Source: Billgrantia saliphila
GTDB taxonomy: Bacteria > Pseudomonadota > Gammaproteobacteria > Pseudomonadales > Halomonadaceae
Direction of reading: 5' to 3'
Length of the DNA stretch: 64,000 nt
NCBI RefSeq assembly: GCF_002930105.1
Contig: NZ_PJRN01000015.1
Coordinates: 1 to 64,000 of the forward strand
Part shown: positions 9,128 through 16,562 of the stretch, piece by piece
Layout of the letters: each line of letters starts with the position of its first letter
Position numbering within the stretch: the stretch's first letter is position 1
Notes under the pieces: model-generated
Told to the model about the DNA's origin: nothing
The model's database searches: none
Seen by the model: the letters and a program-made list of their open reading frames with translations, nothing else
Translations under genes and position numbers: made by a program

Positions 9128-10168
9128 TTATTTCCCGAGCCAGGCCCCACGAGTGGCGGTATAGAGCGTATAGATCGACTGGCTGGCGGTCATGAACAGG
9201 CGATTGCGCGCCCTCCCGGCGAAGCACACGTTGGAACAGACCTCCGGCAGCAGGACGCGGCCGAGCAATTCGCCCTGGGGAGAGAAGACCGCGACGCCAT
9301 CGATGCCTTCGCCTCCGGCGGCGCTCGACCAGATATTGCCGTCCTCGTCACAGGCCATGCCGTCGAAGATGGTGTCCTCACTGCTGACCACGACCTCCCG
9401 GTCGCTGATGCTGCGTCCCTCATCGCCCAGTGTCCAGCGAATGATGCGCGCCGGCTCGTCGGAGTGGGTCGGGGCGCTGTCGCTGACATAGATGCCCCGT
9501 CCGTCCGGTGTCAACACGATGCCATTGGGCTTGACGACCTCTTCGCTCAGGAGAATCGGCTCATCGAGGCCGTCATCGACGTAATAGATAGCCGTCTCCA
9601 GCTCCAGCTCACGCTCGCTGCCTTCGTAGTCGAAGTGAGCGCCGTAGCCGGGGTCGGTAAAGATGATGCCGCCGGAAGGCAGGGCGACCAGGTCGTTGGG
9701 CGCATTGAGCGGCTTGCCCTGGTAGCGCTCGGCCAGCACCGTGGTACTGCCATCCCATTCGTAGCGCAGCACTCGTGGCGGTGTGTGCTCGCAGGCCACC
9801 AGCCGACCCTGCGCATCGAAGGTATTGCCGTTGGAATAGCCGACTTCGTGCCGCAGCACGCTGACCTGCCCCGTGGCTTCGTCCCAGCGCATCTGGCGCG
9901 CGCGCGGGATGTCGCTGAACACGACGTAACGGCCCACGGCATTCCAGGCGGGACCTTCAGTCCACAGACCGCCGCTCCAGTGGCGCTCGAGCGGGGTATT
10001 GAAAATGGTGTAGTTCTCGAAGCGTGGGTCTTCGACCTTCCAGGCGTCGCTGGGATAGCGGGCAGGAGGCGAGGCTTGCGCCCCGCGATAGGCGAACAGT
10101 TGGGGAGTCGTTCCGATGGCGGCCAGGGCGGCCGTTGCCGAGAGAAACTGACGGCGTCCGAGTTTCAT
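9128..10168 (-). CDS. Tat-exported SMP-30/gluconolactonase-type hydrolase
   Basis: A 346-residue protein of the SMP-30/gluconolactonase/LRE family, a six-bladed beta-propeller that hydrolyses sugar lactones with a bound divalent metal. The N-terminus KLGRRQFLSATAALAAIG is a twin-arginine signal, so it folds before export. Propeller landmarks include EGPAWNAVGRYVVFSDIP, NGNTFDAQGRLVACEH, RPNDLVALPSGGI-like NAPNDLVALPSGGIIFTDP, and KPNGIVLTPDGRGIYVSDS with the metal-binding Asn/Asp. The start at 10168 is used because the Tat signal begins there. It is monocistronic. Substrate unknown; periplasmic aldonolactones are likely. Confidence 0.85.
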   Translation of the reverse strand: MKLGRRQFLSATAALAAIGTTPQLFAYRGAQASPPARYPSDAWKVEDPRFENYTIFNTPLERHWSGGLWTEGPAWNAVGRYVVFSDIPRARQMRWDEATGQVSVLRHEVGYSNGNTFDAQGRLVACEHTPPRVLRYEWDGSTTVLAERYQGKPLNAPNDLVALPSGGIIFTDPGYGAHFDYEGSERELELETAIYYVDDGLDEPILLSEEVVKPNGIVLTPDGRGIYVSDSAPTHSDEPARIIRWTLGDEGRSISDREVVVSSEDTIFDGMACDEDGNIWSSAAGGEGIDGVAVFSPQGELLGRVLLPEVCSNVCFAGRARNRLFMTASQSIYTLYTATRGAWLGK

Positions 10169-10649
10169 GGGTCTGTCCTGGTTGTTCTTCGGGTATTGGG
10201 AATGAGCGAGGCGAGCCGTGGCTGCCTCCCAAGAACAAATGTAGAAGCTAGATAGGCGAAAGTCAGACATTCAGCTTGCCGATGCGGCGAGACCGAATGA
10301 GAGACGGGTCGATCCGAGAGGGCGGCGTCACGCGGCCGAAGTCGCGAGGCCCCGCGGTCCCTCGATGGCGGGCAGTGTCGTGGGTGACCGACAGCATCGA
10401 GCGTAATGCGCTGTCCTCTTGCATCGTTCCCCAAGCTGTTCTGGTAAGAAAGTCCGTTGATTGGATGCCGATTTGCGAGCGACGGGATCGTCAAACTTTC
10501 CATCACTGGCAGCATGGTTGTTTCGTAATCGGGCAGCGTATTTTTTTCATCTTTAGAGGGATTAAAAAAACCCCAAGGCAACGCCTCGGGATCGATGTAA
10601 CAATATTGGCCTTTATGGTGCGATTTGTTAATCGGCGGAGGGGTGATCA
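10169..10649. other. 481 bp gap at the left edge of the four-gene cluster
   Basis: No convincing gene is present. The left half is GC-rich and includes the leader of the minus-strand lactonase gene. From about 10480 the sequence becomes AT-rich, with a T8 run near 10530, and a minus-strand terminator lies at 10564-10590. The change in composition marks the junction with the cluster that starts at 10650. Confidence 0.6.
10564..10590 (-). terminator. Orphan rho-independent terminator, minus strand
   Basis: Read on the minus strand, CCCGAGGC and GCCTTGGGG form a stem with one mismatch and a short loop, followed by a run of seven T (complement of A7 at 10564-10570). No minus-strand gene lies to its right before the plus-strand GNAT gene at 10650, so the terminator has no visible client. 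Confidence 0.7.
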
Positions 10650-11213
10650 ATGTCCGCTAACCGAAGTTCGAGGAGAAGTTGGAAGGCGCGAGTCTTGGCT
10701 CCACATGAGGTGGCGGAATATGTAGCGGATATTCGCCAACTCACTCGCGATGAGCAGGAACGCCAGGCGGGCGAATTGCTAAAGGGAATCGATCTCGATA
10801 ATTTTCTCGACAAGGTTCTGGCCAAAGCTGACTTTGCAGTACTGAACGTTGAGGGCAAGTGCTGCGGTTTCTGTGCCTTCTATACTTACGAACCTGCACT
10901 GGAGGCGGCATTCATCACTTTGTTCCTGGTAACGCCTGACGTTCGGCGAAGCGGCATGGCGCGCGGAGTGCTGGAAGTCGTGGCGGGGGCGGCGCTCCAG
11001 TATGGGTTTCGTTATCTGACGCTGCGAGTCCGTCAGGATAATATTCCGGCGATCCGCTTCTATCTAGGTCAGGGCTTCCGAATTGTAAGGCGACATGAAA
11101 GGGACATCGAAATGTCGCTCGAAATGACGGCCTTGGACGGAACTAATACAAGTAAGAATGACAAGAATGGTTCGGAAGTTAATGCGGAAATCAAGAAAAT
11201 AACGGAAATGTAG
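10650..11213 (+). CDS. GNAT-family N-acetyltransferase, first gene of cluster
   Basis: A 187-residue acyltransferase. The acetyl-CoA pyrophosphate loop is visible as LVTPDVRRSGMARGVLE (R-x-x-G-x-A), preceded by the strand AAFITLFLV and followed by LTLRVRQDNIPAIRFYLGQGF, a complete GNAT core from about residue 60 to 155. The 70-residue N-terminal part has no motif I recognise. GGAGGGG lies six bases before the ATG. Base composition is low for the window: I count 47% GC at 11101-11160 and 35% at 11161-11220. The next gene begins within 25 bp. The substrate is likely the amine produced or used by the downstream decarboxylase and ligase (inference). Confidence 0.8.
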   Translation: MSANRSSRRSWKARVLAPHEVAEYVADIRQLTRDEQERQAGELLKGIDLDNFLDKVLAKADFAVLNVEGKCCGFCAFYTYEPALEAAFITLFLVTPDVRRSGMARGVLEVVAGAALQYGFRYLTLRVRQDNIPAIRFYLGQGFRIVRRHERDIEMSLEMTALDGTNTSKNDKNGSEVNAEIKKITEM

Positions 11214-11236
11214 GTTGAATGGACGGAGGGAGGTTG

Positions 11237-12025
11237 ATGGATTTGTTCGCCAGTCTCGATGATTATGAGAAACAGATAAAGGAAAAGGGATGGGTTGTTT
11301 TCGAGGAGGTACTTTCTGCGAACTTTGTTAGCGAACTGAGAGAAGATTGCCTCAAGTGGATCGATATATGCAAGGGCTATCAGATTCGCAATGGGGTGAA
11401 CGCCGACGGTGACGGTACGGCCCATCATTGCCTTGGCGCAGGCGACAGCATTGATCGTTACGTTGATATGCACCTCTTCCATCCGTATATCTCACGTTAC
11501 TTCGGCGACGAGCCTTACATCTGCCATTCCCTGACGCCCATCGGTGGCTTTCCGGGGATGAGATCATATGTCCACAAGTTGCACCGGGATGTGCGCACCT
11601 TGATACCGGGCTACCCGCTGAAGCTGAACATGTTGGTTATGTGCGATGACTTCACGCCTCAGAACGGTACCCTGGTGTTGACGGGATCGCACAACCGCCC
11701 GGACAGGCCCAGCGACGAAGAATTCCAGCGCCTTCACGAGCGCATTGTGGGCCGGGCCGGATCGGTGGTGCTCTTCAACTCCACGTTGTGGCACAAGGGT
11801 GCCGATATTTCGGGCGACCGCGCCAGGGTGGCCTTGACGGTGGGATACGGGCGTGCCTACGTCAAACCGGCCATGGACTATGCCCGCATGCTCGGCGAGG
11901 AGTATGGAAAGACGCTCTCTCCGTTGACGCGTCAGGTGCTGGGGTACAACTCGCGAGTGCCCGTTAGCCTGGATGAGTGGTACCGACCGACCGAAGAGCG
12001 CCTCTACCATGCGGATCAGGGCTGA
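11237..12025 (+). CDS. PhyH-family Fe(II)/2-oxoglutarate dioxygenase
   Basis: A 262-residue double-stranded beta-helix oxygenase. The iron-binding triad is complete: H116-R-D118 (LHRDVR) and H186 (LWHKGAD). R197 (DRARVAL) is placed to bind the 2-oxoglutarate carboxylate. NGTLVLTGSHNRP is a typical PhyH loop. Homologues hydroxylate free or carrier-bound amino acids and acyl chains; ectoine hydroxylase belongs to the same family, but this protein lacks EctD's wording and there are no ect genes here. The ATG at 11237 follows GGAGGGAGG; an in-frame ATG at 11219 lacks a ribosome site. Its stop abuts the decarboxylase start. Confidence 0.82.
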   Translation: MDLFASLDDYEKQIKEKGWVVFEEVLSANFVSELREDCLKWIDICKGYQIRNGVNADGDGTAHHCLGAGDSIDRYVDMHLFHPYISRYFGDEPYICHSLTPIGGFPGMRSYVHKLHRDVRTLIPGYPLKLNMLVMCDDFTPQNGTLVLTGSHNRPDRPSDEEFQRLHERIVGRAGSVVLFNSTLWHKGADISGDRARVALTVGYGRAYVKPAMDYARMLGEEYGKTLSPLTRQVLGYNSRVPVSLDEWYRPTEERLYHADQG

Positions 12026-12026
12026 G

Positions 12027-13292
12027 ATGGCGTTCGACCATGCTTTTCTGAAAAGCGTATCCCAGCAGGTGGGGGGGGCCTTCTACGTCTTCGATGAGGC
12101 CATCTTTCGGAGCAACTATCTGAGACTTCGGGAGCGACTGCGAGCGCATTGGCCGGGCACCGACGTGGCTTATGCCATTAAGGCCAACTACATGCCGGCG
12201 ATCATCGATCTGCTGGCCGCCATGGAAGGCCATGCGGAGGTGGTCTCGCGCTTCGAGTACGACGTGGCCAGGCAGGCTCTGCCGGGAAAGCGGATCATCC
12301 TGAACGGCCCTATCAAGCGAGAAGCCGATTTGAGGCTCGCACTGGCAGCGGGGAGCCAGATCAACCTGGATTCCTTCCAGGAGATCGAGAGCCTCAAGCG
12401 GCTGTCCGGTGAGTTCGGGCGGCTGCGTGTAGGATTGAGGGTCTGCTTTCCGTCGCCTCACTTGACCAGCCGGTTCGGTTTCGAGGTCGACACGGGCGAG
12501 CTGGAGCGTGCGCTCGAGCAGCTTGAGAGCATCGATCGTGTCGAACTCGTGGCGCTGCACTGCCATGCCACCTGCAGGTCGCTCGGCGTCGAGGATCCCG
12601 TCAATCGAGTGCGTCAGCTATGCGATCTGGCTTCCGGCCTGCAGGCGGAACATCCCATCGAGACCCTCAATGTCGGCGGGGGGCTGCTGGGCGAAATGAC
12701 GACGTTCCTCAAAACGCAGTTCCCCTTTCCGGTACCGACCCTGAATGCCTATGCGGACGCCATCGGAGAAGCCTTCGTGCGTCATCGTCCGTCCGCCGTG
12801 ACGCGACTGGTGGTGGAGCCAGGGGTTTCGATGGTAGCCAATGCCATGTGCCTGGTAGCCAGGGTGATGGAGGTTCGCCAACGTCGTCATGGTTGGCAGG
12901 CATTGCTGGACACCAGCATCAACAGCGTCAATCCCACGCACTCCGGCATTCGGCCCGAGCTACATGCCGTGACTCCCCGTGTTCGGACATCGCGCCGCCG
13001 CCTCTTTCGGTTGGTAGGGCATACCTGCATGGAGCACGACGTCATCTGCGACGCACTGACCGCCGATCTCGAGGAGGGAGACTTTGTCGTCGTCGAGAAC
13101 CGTGGCGCTTATTCCCTCAATTACACCCCTCCGTTCATCGTGCCTGCTCCAGCGGTAATCAATCGCCAAGGTGACGTATTGAAGCGAGCGGACGACGCCA
13201 GACAAGTACTGGGAAGCTACAGCCAGACATATTCTGATGCGCTTAAGGATGGCCACAATGAATGTTCTTTTGACGTGTGCGGGAAGGCGTAA
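12027..13292 (+). CDS. Fold-type III PLP-dependent decarboxylase
   Basis: A 421-residue member of the diaminopimelate/ornithine decarboxylase group. The PLP lysine is K52 in VAYAIKANYMP. The Gly-rich phosphate loop is LNVGGGLLG, the barrel His lies in ALHCHATCRSLG, and the phosphate-binding Glu is in VEPGVSMVANA. The C-terminal domain supplies GHTCMEHDVICD (the Cys-Asp pair of the dimer active site) and the Tyr-rich RGAYSLNYTPPF. It is not a housekeeping lysA by context. Its start overlaps or abuts the PhyH stop (ATG 12027; ATG 12009 is an in-frame alternative), and it overlaps the next gene by 35 bp. The substrate is probably an amino acid or amino-acid adduct (inference). Confidence 0.82.
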   Translation: MAFDHAFLKSVSQQVGGAFYVFDEAIFRSNYLRLRERLRAHWPGTDVAYAIKANYMPAIIDLLAAMEGHAEVVSRFEYDVARQALPGKRIILNGPIKREADLRLALAAGSQINLDSFQEIESLKRLSGEFGRLRVGLRVCFPSPHLTSRFGFEVDTGELERALEQLESIDRVELVALHCHATCRSLGVEDPVNRVRQLCDLASGLQAEHPIETLNVGGGLLGEMTTFLKTQFPFPVPTLNAYADAIGEAFVRHRPSAVTRLVVEPGVSMVANAMCLVARVMEVRQRRHGWQALLDTSINSVNPTHSGIRPELHAVTPRVRTSRRRLFRLVGHTCMEHDVICDALTADLEEGDFVVVENRGAYSLNYTPPFIVPAPAVINRQGDVLKRADDARQVLGSYSQTYSDALKDGHNECSFDVCGKA

Positions 13293-14349
13293 TTACCTGA
13301 TTGCCTACTTCAGGGAGGCGCTTGGCGGATGCGGAAGACTGCTGGCTGCGGATTGCTGTGCCCATGCCGCGGCCCTTCAGGAAGCGGACGAGGGATTCAT
13401 TCTGCCGCCGGTGGCTTCATCGGAATACGTGGAACAGCTACTGGCACTCTGTGCTTCGCAAAACGTCAAGCTGGTGGTGCCGCTGAACGATCATGAGTTG
13501 CCCATCCTGGCCCAGGCGCGTGCGCGGTTTCAGGAGATCGAGGTGGAAGTGCTGGTCTCCTCGCCAGAGGTGATCGAGCTGTCCGCCGACAAACTGGCCA
13601 CGGTCAGGTTTGCCCTGTCGGCGGGCCTTCAGGCACCGCAGACGTTCGTGACGCTGGAGAGCGCGGTAAAGGCGCTGGAGCGAGAGGATATCGTCTTCCC
13701 CTTGATCGTGAAGCCTCGCTGGGGAACGGCCTCGCTGGGGATCGAATGGGTCTATGACAGTGAGACCCTCGAGCTGGCCTGGAGGCTGGCGAATCACCGT
13801 CTGCCGCGGCTTGGATTGCGTCACGGCACCTTCCCCGGCGAGGGGCTACTGATCCAGAGCGTGCTGCCCGGCCGAGAGTATGGGCTGGATGTGATCAATG
13901 ATCTGAACGGGAATTATCGCGCCACCTTCGTCAAGCGCAAGCTATCGATGCGGGCAGGCGAGACCGATCGTGCAATCACCGAAGCCAGGCCGGAGCTGGT
14001 CGATGTGGGAAAGCGTATCGGTGAGGCGCTCGGGCACAGGGGAAACCTGGATTGCGATATCTTCTACGACGGTGAACGAGTCTACTTGCTTGATCTCAAT
14101 CCGCGCTTCGGCGGCGGTTTTCCTTTCAGTGCCGAGGCGGGCGCCAACATGCTGTCCGCCTTGATTGCCTGGGTGCGCGGAGAGGAGCCTCCCCACGCTT
14201 GGGATGCCATTCGTGCCGGCATCACCAGCACGAAATGCGATCGTCTCGTTCGAGTGAACGGTTCGGAGAGTAGGGTAAGGGCCCAGGAAGCCAGAATGGC
14301 AGAGCCACGGCTGATGCCCTTGGTCGGTGTGGTCGGCCTCAATACCTAG
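13258..14349 (+). CDS. ATP-grasp ligase, carbamoyl-phosphate-synthase-like
   Basis: A 363-residue ATP-grasp enzyme. The N-terminal preATP-grasp domain is VLLTCAGRRNYLIAYFREAL to VKLVVPLNDHELPIL. The central lysine is in FPLIVKPRWGTASLGI, the purine loop near LLIQSVLPGREYGLDVI, and the metal ligands in GNLDCDIFYDGERVYLLDLNPRFGGGFPFS. Such proteins form amide or ester bonds through acyl-phosphates and are found in amino-acid ligase, PylC-like and polysaccharide decoration pathways. AAGG nine bases upstream favours this ATG, which lies inside the decarboxylase gene. It is the last cluster gene, convergent with the dehydrogenase gene on the other side. Confidence 0.82.
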   Translation: MNVLLTCAGRRNYLIAYFREALGGCGRLLAADCCAHAAALQEADEGFILPPVASSEYVEQLLALCASQNVKLVVPLNDHELPILAQARARFQEIEVEVLVSSPEVIELSADKLATVRFALSAGLQAPQTFVTLESAVKALEREDIVFPLIVKPRWGTASLGIEWVYDSETLELAWRLANHRLPRLGLRHGTFPGEGLLIQSVLPGREYGLDVINDLNGNYRATFVKRKLSMRAGETDRAITEARPELVDVGKRIGEALGHRGNLDCDIFYDGERVYLLDLNPRFGGGFPFSAEAGANMLSALIAWVRGEEPPHAWDAIRAGITSTKCDRLVRVNGSESRVRAQEARMAEPRLMPLVGVVGLNT

Positions 14350-14491
14350 CGCGTGTCCCGTTGCGCGAGACGCACCGAGGTCGCCCGCCGGATGGCGCCA
14401 GGGTGCAGTCGACGACACGAAGATGCCATCCGGGCCATCTCGCTTGTCCTCGGCAAGGAAGGCAAGCGAGAGGCTGGCGGCCGGGAGCGCG

Positions 14492-15565
14492 TCAGCCGGC
14501 GATGCGCTCGGCGATGGCGCGGCCCAGGCTCGCGGTACTGCCGGTGCCGCCGATGTCCGGGGTGAGCACGGTCTTGTCGCCCGCTTCGAGCACTGCCTCG
14601 AAGGCGGCAACGATGGCGTCGCCGGCTTCCTTGTGACCGAGGTGCTCGAGCATCATTGCGCCCGACCAGATCTGGCCGATGGGGTTGGCGATGCCCTTGC
14701 CCGCGATATCCGGCGCGCTGCCGTGGACCGGCTCGAACAGGCTGGGGAAGGTACCCGCGGGGTTGATGTTGGCCGAGGGCGCCACGCCGATGGTGCCGGT
14801 GCAGGCGGGGCCCAGGTCGGAGAGAATGTCGCCGAACAGGTTGCTCGCCACCACCACGTCGAACCAGTCGGGATGCATGACGAAGTTGGCGGTGAGAATG
14901 TCGATGTGGAACTTGTCGACGCTCACCTCGGGATAGTGGTTCGACATGTCCGCGACCCGTTCGTCCCACCACGGCATGGTGATGGCGATGCCGTTGGACT
15001 TGGTGGCCGAGGTGAGCTTGCGGCGAGGACGCGACTGGGCCAGGTCGAAGGCATAGGTGAGCACGCGATCGACCCCGGTGCGGGTCATCACCGTCTCCTG
15101 GATCACCACCTCGCGTTCGGTGCCCTCGAACATCTTGCCGCCGACGCTGGAGTACTCGCCCTCGGTGTTCTCGCGCACCACGTAGAAATCGATGTCGCCG
15201 GGGCGGCGATCGGCCAGGGGGCTTTTGATGCCGGGCAGCAGCTTGCACGGACGCAGGTTGACGTACTGGTCGAAGCGACGGCGGAACTGCAGCAGGGATC
15301 CCCACAGCGAGATATGGTCGGGTACCGTCTCCGGCCAGCCCACCGCGCCGTAGAAGATGGCGTCGAAGTCCTTGAGCTGCTCGAACCAGTCGTCCGGCAT
15401 CATCTGGCCGTGTTTCGCGTAGTACTCGCAGCAGGCGAAGTCGAAGTGCTCCAGGCTCAGGTCGATGTCGAAGCGCTTGGCGGCCGCCTCGAGTGCGCGC
15501 AGGCCTTCGGGCATCACCTCGTTGCCGATGCCGTCGCCGGGAATGATGGCGATACGATGGGTCAT
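14492..15565 (-). CDS. Tartrate dehydrogenase / D-malate dehydrogenase (decarboxylating) family
   Basis: A 357-residue NAD-dependent beta-decarboxylating dehydrogenase of the isopropylmalate/tartrate/D-malate group. It shows IAIIPGDGIGNEVMPEG, the substrate-binding VNLRPCKLLPGIKSPL and VVRENTEGEYSSVGG, and the metal-binding NLFGDILSDLGPACTGTIG. The VGWPETVPDHISLWGSLL stretch is typical of TtuC/DmlA rather than LeuB. It probably converts tartrate to oxaloglycolate or D-malate to pyruvate. It is the second gene of a minus-strand pair with the dehalogenase-like hydrolase 10 bp upstream, divergent from a LysR gene. Confidence 0.85.
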   Translation of the reverse strand: MTHRIAIIPGDGIGNEVMPEGLRALEAAAKRFDIDLSLEHFDFACCEYYAKHGQMMPDDWFEQLKDFDAIFYGAVGWPETVPDHISLWGSLLQFRRRFDQYVNLRPCKLLPGIKSPLADRRPGDIDFYVVRENTEGEYSSVGGKMFEGTEREVVIQETVMTRTGVDRVLTYAFDLAQSRPRRKLTSATKSNGIAITMPWWDERVADMSNHYPEVSVDKFHIDILTANFVMHPDWFDVVVASNLFGDILSDLGPACTGTIGVAPSANINPAGTFPSLFEPVHGSAPDIAGKGIANPIGQIWSGAMMLEHLGHKEAGDAIVAAFEAVLEAGDKTVLTPDIGGTGSTASLGRAIAERIAG

Positions 15566-15575
15566 GGTCTTCTCC

Positions 15576-16478
15576 TCAGGTGTTGGGGGACATGAAGCGG
15601 GTGATGCGCTCGAGCAGCGCCTCGGGAGCCTCCTCCGGAATGTAGTGACCGCAGGGCAACGCCTCGCCCTCGACCCGTTCGGCCACGGCGCGCCATTCGG
15701 CGAGCGGATCAAAGCAGCGTTCGATGATGCCGTGTTTGCCCCACAGCACACTGACGGGGCAGGCGATGCGGCGTCCCGCCTCGCGGTCGGCGCGGTCGTG
15801 CTCCAGGTCGATGCCGTTCGCGGCACGGTAGTCCTCGCACAGCGCATGGGCGGCGCCGGGCTGGGCCAGGCAGCGCTGGTACTCGGCGACGGCCGCCGGG
15901 TCGAAGGCGTCGAGCCTGGCGTGACGCCCACCCATGGTGCGGGTGATGTAGTCGGCGGGCGAGGCCTCGATCAAGGTCTCCGGCAGCGGTGCGGGCTGGA
16001 TCAGGAAGAACCAATGGAAGTAGGCGGTGGCGAAGGCGCGGTCGGTCTGCTCGTACATGGCCAGCGTGGGGGCGATGTCGAGCAGCATGAGCTTCTCTAC
16101 CGCTTGGGGGTGATCCATGACCAGGCGATGGGCGACCCGGGCGCCGCGGTCGTGGCCGCACAGGAAAAAACGCTCGAATCCCAGCTCGCGCATCACCGCG
16201 ACCTGGTCGGCGGCCATGGCCCGCTTGCTGTAGTTGGCGTGATCCGGCTCGCCGGGTAGCTTTGACGAGTCGCCGTAGCCGCGCAGGTCGGTGGCCACCA
16301 CGGTATACTGCCGCGAAAGCGGTGCGGCCAGGCGATGCCAGATCAGGTGGGTCTGGGGATGGCCGTGCAGCAGCAGCAAGGGTGGCCCCGAACCGCCGAT
16401 GCGGCCGTGGATGCGGATGTCACCATTGGCGATGTCGAACGTACGATAGTCCTCAAACACGGGTAATCCTCGAGTCAT
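15576..16478 (-). CDS. Haloacetate (fluoroacetate) dehalogenase-type alpha/beta hydrolase
   Basis: A 300-residue alpha/beta hydrolase. The nucleophile is an Asp, not Ser: D110 in LCGHDRGARVAH. The other key residues of fluoroacetate dehalogenases are present at matching positions: R111 and R114 (carboxylate binding), D134 (LLDIAP), H155-W156 (AYFHWFF, halide pocket), a Tyr at 217 (CEDYRAAN) and H278 (LPCGHYIP). HGHPQTHLIWHRLA and TDLRGYGDSSK complete the family pattern. It would hydrolyse C-F or C-Cl bonds of 2-haloacids to 2-hydroxyacids. The product glycolate could feed the glc locus in this window (inference). Epoxide hydrolase activity is the main alternative. Confidence 0.78.
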   Translation of the reverse strand: MTRGLPVFEDYRTFDIANGDIRIHGRIGGSGPPLLLLHGHPQTHLIWHRLAAPLSRQYTVVATDLRGYGDSSKLPGEPDHANYSKRAMAADQVAVMRELGFERFFLCGHDRGARVAHRLVMDHPQAVEKLMLLDIAPTLAMYEQTDRAFATAYFHWFFLIQPAPLPETLIEASPADYITRTMGGRHARLDAFDPAAVAEYQRCLAQPGAAHALCEDYRAANGIDLEHDRADREAGRRIACPVSVLWGKHGIIERCFDPLAEWRAVAERVEGEALPCGHYIPEEAPEALLERITRFMSPNT

Positions 16479-16562
16479 GCGCTGCCCCCAGTCTAGCCCT
16501 TCGTTTTGCGGGGATAATTGGGCTGAATGGAAAGATATTGTTGAATCAGGGTGGAGAATGTC

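Noticed and set aside
11219-12025. Ectoine hydroxylase (EctD), expected in a halophile
   Set aside because: The protein is in the PhyH family and has the iron triad, but lacks EctD wording and has no ectABC neighbours.
12027-13292. Housekeeping diaminopimelate decarboxylase (lysA)
   Set aside because: Fold and active site fit, but it is embedded in a dioxygenase/ATP-grasp cluster in atypical DNA rather than near dapF; whether another lysA exists cannot be seen here.
10480-14349. Genomic island with an integrase or attachment site
   Set aside because: Composition suggests transfer, but no integrase, tRNA target or flanking direct repeat is visible in the window.
12027-14349. Butirosin-type BtrJ/BtrK pair acting on a carrier protein
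   Set aside because: The enzyme classes match, but there is no acyl carrier protein, no phosphopantetheine motif and no other btr-like gene.
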